This document shows positions 22,901-35,312 of a stretch of DNA of 64,000 nt, piece by piece. Every line of letters starts with the position of its first letter. Position 1 is the first letter of the stretch. The notes below the pieces were generated by a model. The model searched no databases. It was not told the origin of the DNA and saw only the letters and a program-made list of their open reading frames with translations. Position numbers and translations under genes: made by a program. Source of the stretch: Gnetum montanum (lineage: Eukaryota > Streptophyta > Gnetopsida > Gnetales > Gnetaceae); contig MNCI01038330.1 in NCBI GenBank assembly GCA_015680685.1, forward strand, positions 201,502 through 265,501, in the 5' to 3' direction.

Positions 22901-24823
22901 ATTGTGGAGCTTGGTTTCAATTTCCATCAATTAAAATTTATGAAAAGAGAAAAATAGTAGTATTATAGTTGTTCATTAAAGTGAACCATAGAGAAGGCAA
23001 CCATAATTATTCAACATTGTTTAAGGATATTCTAAAACCTACTAGCTATAGAGCAACGAGAGATATTTCAAAGAGTTGCAAAGCATTGAATGATAGATCT
23101 GATAAAATACTATTATCTGCAGAAAAAAATTCTAACTATTTATTGTCCACTATGTGAGCCTTGTAAGTTTAATGACATGGGAGTGTAGAGCTTAAAAAAT
23201 TTTCACAAATTCATAAGTATTTTTAAAAAATATTAGATTATCATGCAAGATTTGGAAAGAAATAGGAAAAACTTAGATTATCAACACCAAAAATGCATCT
23301 TGAAACCCTATGAAATATTTCTTATTCAATGGCACCCATCATAAGTAGAAGAAATAAACATTGAATATATGAGAATTGGTAAAACTTTAAGCCCAAACTC
23401 AGGCATAGGGCACACAATTTTATCAATGAAGAAACCTTGCAATAAAGATGGAACTAAAGCATTCATCAAACCATACTGCAACAACAAGGAAACACACAAC
23501 CTCTCTTGGCTAGGTTAGGCTATGACCTAAAACGATGCCTATGGCTTAGGTAGAGCCATCACTAATGGCAATTATGATGATAGCATGGCAACAAAGGTGA
23601 CGATGATGCAGTTGTAGGCTACATTATAGAAGGGAAAGAAAGCATCTATTGTAACTTGGAGGAGAGGGCATTGAGGTCACAACAAGGCATTATAGATGGT
23701 AAGTTTTTTCTTGAACATGGGAAAATGACGACATGGTATTAGGCCATAAGATAAACATATAGTTACTTTTTTTACACATTTTATGTAAATGTGTCGACAA
23801 AGCAGCAACAAAGATCCAAAGCCTTAACAACATTATTTTTGAAAAAGACATATGCATTGTTTTAATATATGGAAAAGGTTTATGGCTTAGGAGAAAAATA
23901 TTTATGAAAGTTTCATAAATCTAATTATACTTTTCATAGGAAATTATGTTTAATTTTCTAAGATATTTGTAGTCTCTTATGCGACACCTTCCAACTCTGG
24001 CATATATTTCTCAATTTTTTTAACTCCCTATGGTGATCTACATGCTATTTATTACCAAGGAAATAGTTAGTCACCATAGCTTAAATTTCTAATAACTTTT
24101 TTTGAAAGTTGTAACTTCTAGGATGGTTATGAATTAATTCCCTAGATATTTGTAACACCCTTCATGTTTCATTATTATTGTAACTACCCTAAGGTCACTA
24201 TAAAAGGGCATTCAAAGGTAAAAAAGAAGGGAGAAGGTTGGGAAAAGATAATTGAAGATTATTTGTAAGATGGCATGTTAAAGACATCAATTTGGCTATT
24301 TTGTTTTAATCCTATGAGTTCATTTCTTCCCATTTATTTTAGTTACTTAGCTAATAGTTTAGATACTATTGTGCTTGGCATTAAATTTTGGGATTTTTCC
24401 TAGGTTGCTTTTATAGCTCTATTTTTGTGCAATATTAGACTTTTATTAGATTAGCCATAAAATAGCTTATGTTGTTGAAAAGCCTCAAGAGTAATTTAAT
24501 AATAATGTCTTAACAAAATTTCATATTTTGAGCATAGAGAATCTAGGAAAATCTTTGGTATTTTGAGGTGACTAAAATAGCATAATTATTTTAAAGTGTA
24601 GTATTTCAATCAAGAAATTGTCAAATTTTTCAAAGCTTTATTGAATATAATCTATGACAACTATTAACTAGCCGAAATAGACACTCATACTTTGTCATTT
24701 ACATAGCCCTTTTTATAGTGTAATAAAATTATCTTTTCTTAAATTACTTGTTGAGATCAAAATATTTGAACAATTCATACTTATTGAATTGGGAATAGCT
24801 TTATTATGAAGTATTTCCTCTAG
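22901..24823. other. spacer with decayed promoter-like element
   Basis: Mostly stop-rich AT sequence. At 24165-24260 the string TGTAACACCCTTCATG is followed by CACTATAAAAGGGCATTC and a purine-rich stretch, which resembles an LTR promoter, but no second copy, PBS or coding region supports this. Confidence 0.35.
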
Positions 24824-26308
24824 TGTGACTGAAAACCTCAATCACTAGAGAAACCAAGGATCCTCATTGTAGCAATTTCCCAAACGCAAATCTGCAAGGC
24901 CTCCATGGAAAAAATGGGATTTGAGGTACCTTGGCTAGTATAGCAGATTAGATAAGGACTTATGAAATGCAAAACATGGGAATACAAAGAAGTATAATGT
25001 AAAACTAATAACAGGTCTAAAATAATGAATAGATGATAAATTTATTTTGTAAACTTAAAACTTTATTTAAAAAGAAGAAAGAATAAGTTAGAGACATGTG
25101 TACAAATGGTGCGTGAATGAGCAAAGAAGGGAGTTCACTTATGCAAGAATTCAAAGCTCATTGAAGCTAATGTGATCTACTCCATGATCTTCGTGCTAAG
25201 CCACTCCTGATGCTATCAAACCTTCATTACTACAACCTTAGATTTGCAAGTTGGGTCACTCAAGGCTATAGTGCTTCCACACTAGGGTTTAAGACAGTGC
25301 AAGTATGGAAACTTGTAAGAGCTCTTGAGTGCTTGAAAATGCCACAAGTGTGGAATTGTGAAAATTGTTTGATAATGTTGCTCTTGCTAGAATTGCTAAA
25401 ACAAAAATTGTTGAACTTGTTGAAAGTCCTAAAATCTTGTAAGTGTTGAATCTTGTCAAAAATACTAAACCTAGAAATGGTGTTTGAGGTTTGCTTTTAT
25501 AGGTTTTTTGGGCCATGAATGGGGCTGAAAATTGGCCATGATTTAGTTGCAAACTAGTGGACGAAATGGTTGAAAATTTGATGTGATTTTGCTGAAAATA
25601 TGCTACCAAATTTAGGTGAGATGCGTGCCCAAATTTGGGGGGTTACTATACATAGTAAGTACTTTTTCCCATGGCCATTCCATTTACTATTAATGGTAAG
25701 TAGGAAACACCTTTAACAATGAAGATGAATCTTCCATGTTGAGCTCTTCATCATGCTTGTTGCAGTTTTGGTCAATGTTGAAATGCATGAATTAATGAAT
25801 CTTTCCTTTTGTGGCCTCCATGCTAAGGAAACAATTTCCGCACTAGGGAGAATTTTTCCAACCTAGGGAAAAAATTCTATTCTGGGGGGAACCTTTTTAG
25901 TTTGAGGAGGGTGGGGGAGTTTCCAAATTATGCATTTGGTCTACAAGTTCAAGGGGGAGAATGTTTCCAAACCCCCCACCATTCCACACTAGGGGTAGGT
26001 GAGATCTACCCCCTACAAGTGTTTCCAATGTAGAAAAATGTATACCCTCAATAAAANNNNNNNNNNNNNNNNNNNNNNNNNNNNNNNNNNNNNNNNNNNN
26101 NNNNNTATACACTAGGTGATATTTTTCACTTGGGGAATGAGGCTTTGACCACTTATGAGGCATTTTTAAGCCCCATAAGTATAATGTGAAATTACCCACT
26201 GTGGGTTACAATTTTCACATTTATACTAAATTTTCACCTTGGGTTTCATGGGTTGAAAGCTACATGATGAAGATCAATTATAACATGCAAATTTTTGTGG
26301 TCTTTTGA
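24824..26308 (-). repeat. 3' LTR of Element A (left edge approximate, contains N gap)
   Basis: The right edge (26301-26308) aligns with the LTR end of Element 4 (29266) and B (55027), followed by the same TGGCCC...TTTGTT polypurine complement. The left edge is placed at TGTGACTGAAAACCTC, which resembles the start of the Element 4 LTR. Inside are CCATGCTAAGG and CACTAGGG words like those of the array at 47330-50930. Bases 26057-26105 are N. Confidence 0.5.
26057..26105. other. assembly gap (49 N)
   Basis: Run of N inside the 3' LTR of Element A. Confidence 1.
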
Positions 26309-26323
26309 TGGCCCATATTTGTT
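26309..26323 (-). other. polypurine tract region, Element A
   Basis: The minus strand reads AACAAATATGGGCCA immediately before the LTR, cognate to AAGAGGGGCCAA of Element 4. Confidence 0.6.
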
Positions 26324-26528
26324 GGTGCCTAGAGGATTGACCCAAGAGGCACCAACAAAGAATACAAAATACCACTACATATTATAACACTACAATGCAT
26401 ATAGGCCACATGAGAATCAAGCTATCTAGGTTACCAATCTTGCTAGTTTAAGGCCCTAGCAAGCCATGTTGCCAATTTAAGATCATAGTAGACTATTGAA
26501 AGTAGGGTCACTTATTGATGATTATCGG

Positions 26529-27419
26529 CTACATGTAATATGGCTTCAGATAGCAATGATTAACCGAATTTTCCAGCTCATTCCCATTCATGTCATCTAT
26601 TCTAAATGCTCCATTCCTGTACGCTTTAGTGATAAGAAAGGACCCTTTCCAATTAGCTAATAATTTGTCTACATGATCACGAACTATCTTGAGGACTAGG
26701 CTTCCCTCCTTGATCTTGCACATGGCCAAGTCATGGTGATGTTGTTGCTTTTGCCTCTCTTGATAGTTCTGAATGTGAAAAAGTTCTTACATACATCACT
26801 ACACCACTAAATCTAGGGCTACCATCCACAACTTCTTGCTCTTCTTGTTGTTGATGAAATTAGTCAAGGACACTTGAAGCAATGGAACCTACAATTCAAG
26901 AGGTAAAATAACTTCAAAACCATAAATAAGGGTATAAGGGGTCATGCTGGTTACCATGTGATAGGTTGTTCTATATGCCCATAGTGCATGGAAGGGCCAC
27001 TCATGCCACTTTCATTTGTTGTTGTTGAGCATCTTCTTGAGCAAGTTGATGATGGCCTTGTTGCTTGCTTTTGCTGGTCCATTTCCTTGAGGGTAGTAAG
27101 GTGATGAGAAAGACTGCTTAATGCAATGGTTTTGATAGCAATGCTTAGTCTCTTGGCTACTAAATTGAGGTCCATTGTCTATAACCATGATTATGGGTAT
27201 GACAAAATGAGCTACAATGTTATCTAGGATAAATTTGTCAACGTTTTCAGATGTGGTCTTCCTTAGGAGAATAGCCTCAATCCACTTAATAAAGTATTCA
27301 ATTGCAGTGATGATGAATCTATGTCATGTAGAAGACTTAGGCATTATAGGTCCAATGATATCCAACCCCGATCATTGTAATGACCATTATATTAGGGTTG
27401 TATGTAACTTAGTTGGTGA
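26529..27419 (-). pseudogene. integrase core and C-terminus, Element A
   Basis: Minus-strand reading from 27419 to 26529 gives the integrase core with VIDNGPQFSSQE (second catalytic Asp kept, about 27190-27165) and GPAKASNKAI, where the catalytic Glu has become Lys. The C-terminal part at 26729-26529 has LANWKGSFLITKAYRNGAF, matching the WEGPFxVxxxxxxGAYxL motif near the end of Tat pol. Frameshifts separate the blocks. The zinc finger and start of this gene are found at 37087-37330, on the far side of Element 4. Confidence 0.8.
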
Positions 27420-27424
27420 TACAT
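27420..27424. repeat. target site duplication TACAT, left (Element 4)
   Basis: This equals 37087-37091. It also fixes the true LTR start, which is mutated from TG to TC at 27425. Confidence 0.9.
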
Positions 27425-28600
27425 TCTACTGTCCGAAATCATTGGCGAGAGGCTAGAATGAATGAACACCAAGAGATCTATGAACGAAATAGTAAGACCC
27501 TGCCTTCACCTAAGGGCAAGCTAGAAATTAATGAAGGTAGAGTGCCTTGAATGATCTACAGGAAGATCAAATGAGAACTTTCCTAAACATACGCAATTAT
27601 GATGCATTGGGTTATCATAAACAAACGTAAACAAATGCAAACATAAACATGAACAAGTGCAAACAAGATGTAAACATCGTAAACAGAAAATAATGTAAAC
27701 TCTAAATATGATTGAAAAAAATGTAACTATTTGTATTGATTGAAAATTAAAAATAAGTGCACCAGTCAGAATGTAGTTGCAGAATGATTGCAAGGTGGAT
27801 GTTTAGCCTTGGTGGGAATGCAAATACTAAGAAGATGCAGGTTTCTAGCTCCAAGGTATTCAACATGACCAAAAACTTGTTCAGCGTATAGGGTGGTGTT
27901 CCTAGGTTTCTCAGCATGACCAAGTTTGGTCCCCAATGTACAAAGTGTTGGCTAGTGTTCTATGCTCTTATGTGTTTAGAATTTCCAAACACGATCTAGT
28001 GGAAAATTAGGGTATTTATATGATTTTGATGCATGGGATGTAGATCTGGGAGAAGATCAATGGCTATGGTGTGAGAAAACTTTAGATCAGGTGACAGGTG
28101 TGTGCATTGACTAGATGCATGAAATGTTACAATGTACAAGGTGCAACGTGTAGCGTAACCAAGATCTCTTACGCTGACCTTTGGAATCCATAGCGTAAGA
28201 GCTTGATACGCTAAAAAAATGTCAAAAATGTAGCAAATGTTAATGTTCAAGCATGGATATGGGTGTTTGGCCTCCGGATCTACAGTTCTATGCTTATTTT
28301 TTTGCTACAAAAGCCTCTAGTGTGCATGGATCTAGGTTTCACGTGTGCGTAGCCTATTCTAGAGTCAATGTCTAGCATCCAACATCCAACATCCATCGTA
28401 TGAAAGTGTTTACGCTGGGTTTACGTTGCTGGAAGCATGTTAGCATTACTAACAGTGTTTGACCTGAAAATAGTGCATTTTGAGCCCATTTTTGACTTTT
28501 GAGACCCATTTTCAGAGTGGATTTGCATGGCATGGATCATGAAAGTTCTGTGTGCCAAATTTGGGCTGATTTGGATGTCCTTCTGGCCTTATTTTGGTTG

Positions 28601-29100
28601 GTGATGCTGAGCCTTACGTTGTGCAGCATAAGAAAATGTATCTCCAGCATAATTGATTGAAAACACCTCATTTAAGGCCCAAATTTTGATTTTTTGGAGG
28701 CTAGGACCTATTGGGGACCTTGGTGAAGATCATAGGGGGTCCTTGTGCTCAATTTTTGCCTCTTTTAACTTAGTTATGAGGCTCCAAAAGTTGGTGACGC
28801 TGAGCCTTACGCTGTGCAGCGTAAGAAAATGTAGCTCCAGCGTAATCAACTGAAAACACCTCAATTAAGGCCCAAATTTTGATTTTCTGAATGTTGGGAT
28901 CTATTAGGGACGTTGGCAAAGTTCATGGGGGGTCCTTGTGATTGATTTCAGCCTATTTTGACTCAGTTTTAGGGCTCCAAAAGTTGGTTTCATTGAGCCT
29001 TACGCTGTGTAGCTTCAGAAAAGGTAGCCAAAGTATACTTAGGGAAAACCAAGCATTTTGAGCCCAAAACTTTTGATTTTGGATGTCAAAAGTTGGTGCA
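28601..29100. repeat. 193-bp tandem repeat within LTR (about 2.5 units)
   Basis: The units begin GTGAYGCTGAGCCTTACG and continue to GGCTCCAAAAGTTG. The second boundary is exactly 193 bases after the first, and the third exactly 193 after the second. The third unit diverges after about 50 bases. The same arrangement is at 36421-36910. Confidence 0.9.
28806..28825. repeat. near-perfect 9-bp-arm hairpin in Element 4 LTR
   Basis: CTTACGCTGTGCAGCGTAAG pairs fully apart from the central TG. Related hairpins recur in the other 193-bp units with changed arm bases. Confidence 0.9.
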
Positions 29101-29266
29101 GTCACATGTAGGTCCCAAGGGGACCTTGCCTATTGAATCGTGAATCATCAGGGGCTATTTCGGAGGCCTCGAAGTTTGGTCATGTTGTATTCATGCTTGG
29201 GTAGCTGCATGACTTAGCTTCAATCCTATCTGAAAGTGCTAGGCCAAAATTTTTGTGGTGTTTTCA

Positions 29267-29281
29267 TTGGCCCCTCTTTGT
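29267..29281 (-). other. polypurine tract, Element 4
   Basis: The minus strand reads ACAAAGAGGGGCCAA directly before the 3' LTR. Cognate sites lie at 26309 (A) and 55028 (B). Confidence 0.75.
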
Positions 29282-30891
29282 TAACTCTTGGAGGAATCTA
29301 CCCAAGAGGTGTTGATAAAGAAGTAAAAAACACCACAAGCAACTAGGTATCAACCATTGCTCTGTGGCACTTGGCCAGATATCATTACACCGTGTTCAAA
29401 AGTACATGGGATCGGGAAATGAGGTTTTGAGATATATAGGGAGAAGGTTTGTCACTGTAAGATTGGGGATTGATGAAGAAATGATTTTTTTTAACTGTGG
29501 AAAGTAGAATGCTATTGTGTGAATACATCAGGTTGGTCCTTGTCAATGGCCAGTGTCTAGCGGACTTGGGACCAAAGCATGGGATGTGCGTCCTTTGGAA
29601 GAACGAGACACTTCTATCCTATTTAAGAGAACTCATTGTCACAACCAAAGCCACATGGTGAGGTGGTATGTTCTTTGGAGAAACAAGACCCTTGTTGAGT
29701 GTCAAAGGAAACCCATTGTCCAATAGCCAAAGCCACATGGTGAGACGCAACATGATTGTTTGAGACACAAGTGTTTTCTTCCAAGACAAGTACCTTTTTG
29801 CCTAGGGCTTGTATGGGAAGGGGGCCTATATGGGAAGAGCCAAGGGTCTTGTGATGGATTTTGCTCTTTAATTTTCTTTATTTTTTTGTGGAAAGAGCAT
29901 TTTTTTAATGTTTTACTTGTGCTCGTGTGCTTGCAATTGTGTCATGGGCTATGCTATGTTGTGCAACTACTTGAAGAGTTACAGTGTGCAATAGTGTGGT
30001 TCAAGTTTTGGGTTGAACGGGATGTATCTAGAAAATGTAACTGAATAGGGTAGAGAGAACATGTTAGGGAATAAGTGATGTTTGGGGAACTAGGAATGTA
30101 CTTGTGAACGATTTGATTAACCTGGTTACATGCATCAGGAACAATGTGGTACCTCGTTGCCATGATGAAGTGCATCCGTGTACAAACACCTCTGGGTGTC
30201 ATCCTGCAAACACAACTCTAAGAGGACAAGAAAACCATAAGTGAATGAGTTAGCTTAACACCTTAAACATGGATGCAACCAATGGGATGGAGATACCGTG
30301 TGCAACTACAGGCAAACAAAATTGAGCAGCAACAATGTTGTTAGGGTTTGTGTGATGAATTTGTGCAGCAGGTTGATGAATACATGTCGTTTGATTACAG
30401 CAACAAATTAGTAGGCCAGTGAAGAAGTTTCTAGTTTATAGTCTTGGCAGACTATCATGGATTAGTTTTACGTCATAACCCATTGGATGTTGCCAGTTTA
30501 GCATTGTAGCGGATAGTGCAATGCTAGTTTATAGTCATGGCGGACTATGGAGAGGCGAACGAGTTTATAGTCTTAGCAGACTCTATCAGATAATAGTGTG
30601 GTAGTTTATTATCATTTTGGATGATCTGTGGTATCAATTTACCATCATGATGCTAGGAAAAATCTATGGTATCAGTTTACCATCATGATGCTAGGACGAT
30701 GTGTGGATGCATGGACATATGTCTAGGTGATCTTACAAAATAAGAAACTAGAGAACACAATGTCAAGTAGTAACTACTGAAAATAGAACCTAAATGCACA
30801 AGAAAAATAGAAAACAATGTGAAAAGTGGTAGTTTAGGGCCTTTTCGGGGCTTTCATGGCAGTTTAAAGCTATACCGAGCCTTGTGTTACT
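29282..30891 (-). other. 3' untranslated region of Element 4 with short-repeat array
   Basis: About 1.6 kb without coding sense. Part (for example 30117-30240) is homologous to 55915-56040 in Element B. From about 30385 to 30700 and 30820-30910 degenerate copies of AGTTTATAGTCTTRGCRGACTATG are strung together. A few bases around ATGRTGCTAGGA are repeated at 30640-30700. Confidence 0.75.
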
Positions 30892-31690
30892 TTAAGGCCT
30901 TTTTGGGCTACATGTAAATGCGTAAGCTAGTACAATGCAAACAAAGGTGACGTATGTACAATGAACAAAGGTGAAGAGTGGGTGGGGATCAGATGTGTTT
31001 TTGGCTATAGGGGAGCCTTGATCATGTGGTTCTTTCCTAGTCGAACGTGGTCTAGGAGGCATGCTAGGTTTTGGCTGTTGTGGGAGGCTTTCAGTTTTCA
31101 TCACTCGTTCGGGTGTTTTAGCTCTAGGTACTATGTTGGTTGTGACTTTTCCAAGCATTTTGGCTTTAGGTGTTGCATTTGTTGCCATGTGTGTTACATC
31201 AAGAGGTTCCTCTTTCAAGACTTGTGACATGTCTATGTTGTTGTCAGCTTGAAAAGGAGTGTTGTCATTATGTATAATGACTTTTTCACCTTCGTATGGA
31301 AGGCAGATTTCTTGATGTATCAATGAGGAAAAGAGTCATTGTTGTGCTAGCCAAGGTCTACCAAGAATCATGTTGAAACTTGGCATCTCTTCTATGATAG
31401 TGAATTTTGCACTGGTAGGGAATTTTTCTCCTACCACAAAGGCTAAGTTGATTGTGCCCTTAACTGTGACACATGATCCATTGAAGGATTTTAAACACGT
31501 GGTTTTTGTTGGCATGATCTCATCTGTCATGCCTAGTTTGTTGATGATGGAGTATAAAGTTATGTTTGTTGTCGTAATATCATCAACATGCACTTTTCAA
31601 ATGGTACATTTCCCAACACGTACGCTAATTGACAATGGAGCTATTGTGACCTCGCCTCATTCGTGGTTGACTTTAACTACCTAATTGTGG
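30892..31690 (-). pseudogene. aspartic protease and C-terminal tail, Element 4
   Basis: The protease cleaves gag. The open stretch 31593-31336 contains the end of a retropepsin: VDDITTTNITLYSIINKLGM (the D-S/T-G active site and following NxxPxxxLxKLG helix, with DSG changed to DDI), FVVGEKFPTSAKFTII, and MILGRPWLAQQ, the second conserved protease motif. One stop later, 31323-30892 encodes a Lys/Pro/Thr-rich tail that ends at a stop without any RT. In Tat elements RT should follow here. Either pol was deleted cleanly after the protease, or this family naturally ends here. Confidence 0.8.
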
Positions 31691-32560
31691 AAGGCTAAGG
31701 TGTTTGAACCCAATCCTTGTGGTGTGTGTTGTGAAATCATTGCATAGATGGATTCCTCGTTTGCCGGGATGTCCTCCGTAATAGGAATGGATGCTAATGT
31801 TTGAGCCAAGGCTTCATGGTGAGTGGCCGAAGTCATGACCAGGTCATACAAGCTCATCGTTTTATTTTTCTATTTAAGCATTTGTTTTACCTGGGCTAGT
31901 GTAGCTATGAAGTTTGTGTTATTGGTCATTGTGTGGGCTTTGGCTTCCTTCATGTGAGTTGAGAGATGGACCTCTTGCGTAGAGGGCTTGGGCCTAGTTT
32001 TCTTGAGATTAGGGGTAGGGGCCCCAACGTTCAATTGTTTCTTTCTTGGTATGACGTTTCCTTCAGCTATGGATGTTGTTTGTTGTTCATTTGTCCTCTT
32101 CTGCTACCATTTGGTAGGCTTACCTGTGTTGTTGTCAAGGTTGACTCTTGAGGGAGAAGAGGTTGAGACATTGCCTATGGTTGGGCTCTAGGTAGTTGAG
32201 GGGCCATCACATGGTAGCACCTTTATGAAAAATGGTAGTTTGGGAGGAGTCATTGGTGTTTGACTAGCTTGTTGCACCACCTTGATGACGAAAGGTTTCT
32301 TTGCAGTTATGGTCAGTGCATCATGCCAGTTTAATGTCTTAGTGGACCAATGTGGTGGTATTTTAATCACAAAGGGTGTCTTCAGTGCTTAGGATTGTGT
32401 TGAATCTTACTAGTTTAACATCTTAGCGGATGTGTGAGGTAGTGGTACTTTGACCACAAAAGCTATCGTCAGTGCTCTAGGTGGCATCTGGATGACAATG
32501 GAAGGCCTCTTTCTTGTCGAGGAGGAAGGGATTGTTACCTTGCTAAGAGGCACACTGATC
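31690..32560 (-). repeat. repetitive linker between gag and protease, Element 4
   Basis: The minus strand repeatedly encodes segments like PFVIKVV and PPHWSTKTLNWHD. The DNA carries GCCAGTTTAATGTCTTAGTGGACC (32325) and its relative at 32410, the same word family as in the 3' untranslated repeats. Confidence 0.6.
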
Positions 32561-34060
32561 ACGAAAGGTTACCACACAGGTTTGAGCTTGCTTCCTATGC
32601 TAATGGAGTTTATGACATAGGAGGCATCATCTGTGCTAGGTTGACTCAGGGTGTTGATGTTGAGTTGGCCCCATTCTATCATTGTTTGAATATCATCCTG
32701 TAAGGAACGACAGTTGTCGGTATTGTGACCGGACATCTGGTAGTAGTGACAGAATTGATCTAACTTGAAGTGTTGTGGGACTGGGGGCTCATTTGGTGCT
32801 TCCATGGTGGGATTCCTTAGTAGCTCATAGTACCTATTGTGTCTTCGATGGGTATTCTCTGCTACTTGTTTGTATTGGATTTGCCAAATTTTGAGGAGTT
32901 TCTCAAGTAGTTCAGAGGGTCATATGGGTAGCGGCATATACTTAGAGCGATCCTTGCACTGAATGTTGGGCCTTGGGATGGCCCCTTTCATTGTAGGTGG
33001 GTTGGTATTGGTGTTTGTTGTTTTTGTGCTTGCGGTTATAGTTTCTATTGTTATCTTTTGTTTGGCAACGTGTTGGTTCTTGTAAGCCACATAGGCAAGA
33101 TCATTGCTGGTTTGTGCAGGTTGTTCTATGTTCTTGATTTGCATGAAGGCTTGGCTCAACGTTTGAGTGCTTAGGTAGTACAGTTTTGACTTAACGAAGT
33201 CATTCACGGCTCCCTTCAGAATCGTAAGCAAATACATTTCAGGGATGGGCTCATGAAGTTCATTAGGAGCTGTGCTCCATCATTGAATGAATTTCTGCAT
33301 AGGCTCTACTAGCGCTTGTTTCACCTATATTAGAGTGTCTAGTGTGGCCTTAGGCTTGAGGTTGTTCTTAAACCAAGTAACAAATGGATGTAACAGATCC
33401 TCTAGAGAGGATATGAAGTTATGTGACAGGGCTCAGTACCAATCTAAGGCATTGTCCATTACAAACATGGAAAATATGCATAGGATTGCGTGGAGCCAAG
33501 CTTGAAGCAATAGGGTCTCTTATCGAAATGTTACCAAGTGAGTGTTCGGGTCTCCCTTCCTGTTGTACTTGGTTAACTATGGGAGTATGATTCCCTTGGG
33601 TAAAGCTAACGATGTCACTGAATAGATAATTGGATCATCTTTGTAGAATTCCAGTACTTTAACTTGTTCAGTGTTTGCTATTTTGAGGTGCTTTACCTCT
33701 TTAGCTAATGCTTGCATCATTTCTTTGGCTTCTGCCCACTCTTTGGTGGTAGGTAGATCAGTTGGTTGGGAATATTGTTGGGTTGTCATTTGTTGCTGTG
33801 GAGCAACATTCAGAGTGGTGGTTGTGGGGTGTGGCACATTGAAGTGAGTGGGTTGTTGAACAAGGGGTATGGTTCCTTGCCTAGCCACAAACTGGGAAGT
33901 GACACCTGGATGTGTGAAGTTGAAGTGATGAAAGGGGCTCCATGTGTTTGCATATGTAGTATGTACTCGGTGGAGGTGGACATGGGTAATCTCTGTCGGG
34001 ATATCGGTGCTTGTGTGCTCGTTGATACTTGGTGAGTTGCCATCTATCCCATGCAACGGT
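32400..34060 (-). pseudogene. gag of Element 4
   Basis: Minus-strand blocks are 34056-33577 (Gln/Pro/Thr-rich N-terminus with a helix KEWAEAKEMMQALAKEVKHL), 33570-33240 (capsid-like region with TKYNRKGDPNTHLVTFR and FVTWFKNNLKP), 33237-32920 (MYLLTILKGAVNDFVKSKLY) and 32805-32569. The last contains CHYYQMSGHNTDNCRSLQDD, the shortened zinc-knuckle-like motif usual at the end of Tat gags. Stops in the capsid part are TAG or TGA at probable Gln and Trp positions. Gag builds the particle. The region 32560-31690 to its left (in minus orientation, downstream) is a poorly conserved, repeat-bearing linker to the protease. Confidence 0.85.
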
Positions 34061-34639
34061 GGAATGCTGGGTTCACATAGGCATGGGGAGTGAGGGTGTA
34101 GTACGAATCCTCATGTTCAGATTTTGCTGCGAAGTCATCTTCCTCGTCTTGGTTTTTGGGCTCCACAGTGGATTGCTGTGAGTTTTGGCTCCTTCCCATA
34201 AGGAGCTAGGAGATGAGTTGGTGCTAGGGCTGAGAAAAGGGGATGATGTCACATATAGAGGGGATGAATTCATGATCACCCATGTATATGCACTTGAAGT
34301 TTTATTTTGCCTCCTGTTCTATGGTGTCAAGGGGAAGGTTGGCCTGAATCTTCACATAGATAAAGTTGTATTGTTCCAGTGTGAGGATTACGAAGGTGCA
34401 TGTGTTAGAGTTTTGTGATGACTCCATGCTAATGTGTGACGGGGCAGCATACGGGCTGGCTAACAAGTGCCAAGTGTGTTTTGGTCTAAGTGTGCAGCGT
34501 ATGGTCAGGGTTGAGTGTGCAGCGTGACCATTGTGCAGCGGGTGCAACGTGTCAAGTCTATATAGTATGTAGCATGTGCAATGTGCAGCGTGTGCAAAAC
34601 TGCAACATGTGAAATCTACAGCATGTGAAATTTAAGTTG

Positions 34640-34890
34640 TCAAAAATTTTCTAAGTGTTCAGCATGTGAACATTGAAAATTTATCTAAGTGTTCAACATA
34701 TGAACATTGAAAAATTTTCTAAGTGTTTAGCATATGAACACTAAAAAATTTTCTAAGTGTCTAGCGTGTGGACACTGAAAATTTGTCTAAGTGTCCAGCA
34801 TGTGATCACTGAAATTTTTCTAAGTGTCTAGCGTGTGAGCACTGAAAATTTGTCTAAATATCGAGCGTGTGAACACTAAAAATTTGTCAA
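34640..34890. repeat. 34-35 bp minisatellite, about 7 units, Element 4 leader
   Basis: The unit resembles CTAAGTGTTCAGCATGTGAA plus CAYTGAAAATTT. Each unit carries an internal inverted pair GTGTTCA/TGAACAC around GCATG. Confidence 0.9.
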
Positions 34891-35084
34891 AACTAGCAAT
34901 TGTTTCCTTGTGCTTGTGAGGAAGCCATCTTGGAATCATTATGTTGTGTGTATTATATGTACTGGACAAGGTGATCCATGTTGGTGGCATTTAGTACTTA
35001 GAGAAGCTTGAAGTTAGGTGTGAATTACAGTGAATTCAGCTTTGAAACAAATGCATTTTGTGTGTTTTTGTTGAAAAAACACTG

Positions 35085-35205
35085 TAACGGTACTGTAGCA
35101 GTGTGAACACTATAACAACATGAGTACAATAGCAGCGTGAGCACTGTAGCAGCATAAACACTATAATAGTGTGAGCACTATAGTAGCATGAACACTGTAG
35201 CATTG
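35085..35205. repeat. 17-bp minisatellite, about 7 units, Element 4 leader
   Basis: Units follow YRTGARCACTRTARYAG, back to back, between the PBS region and the 34-bp array. Confidence 0.9.
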
Positions 35206-35288
35206 TAAGTGTGAGTTTCAGCACTTCATTTGGTTAGCATTTGAATAGGTAACATGATCAGCATTTTGATTAAACAGAAAACAAGTTC

Positions 35289-35307
35289 GGCCATCCTTCT
35301 AGCACCA
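35289..35307 (-). other. putative primer binding site, Element 4
   Basis: The minus strand reads TGGTGCTAGAAGGATGGCC five bases after the 5' LTR. It starts with TGG as a CCA-complementary site must. The tRNA was not identified. Confidence 0.5.
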
Positions 35308-35312
35308 AAAAA

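Larger units (their letters stand above)
27425..29266 (-). repeat. 3' LTR of Element 4
   Basis: Colinear with 35313-37086. It contains a 193-bp tandem unit starting at 28601, 28794 and 28987. Many CTTACGCT/AGCGTAAG words are present, including the near-perfect hairpin at 28806-28825. Confidence 0.93.

Noticed and set aside
27430-27434. First guess of the Element 4 LTR start at TGTCCG (27430)
   Set aside because: It gave no target duplication. Shifting to 27425 (TG mutated to TC) aligns with TGTATTG at 35313 and yields a perfect TACAT duplication.
31061-31252. Plus-strand frames of 60-90 codons over 30961-31684
   Set aside because: They mirror the minus-strand protease and tail of Element 4, which align with known motifs.
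34640-34890. Regular repeats that could suggest a CRISPR-like array
   Set aside because: Units are head-to-tail without unique spacers, and the context is a plant retrotransposon leader.
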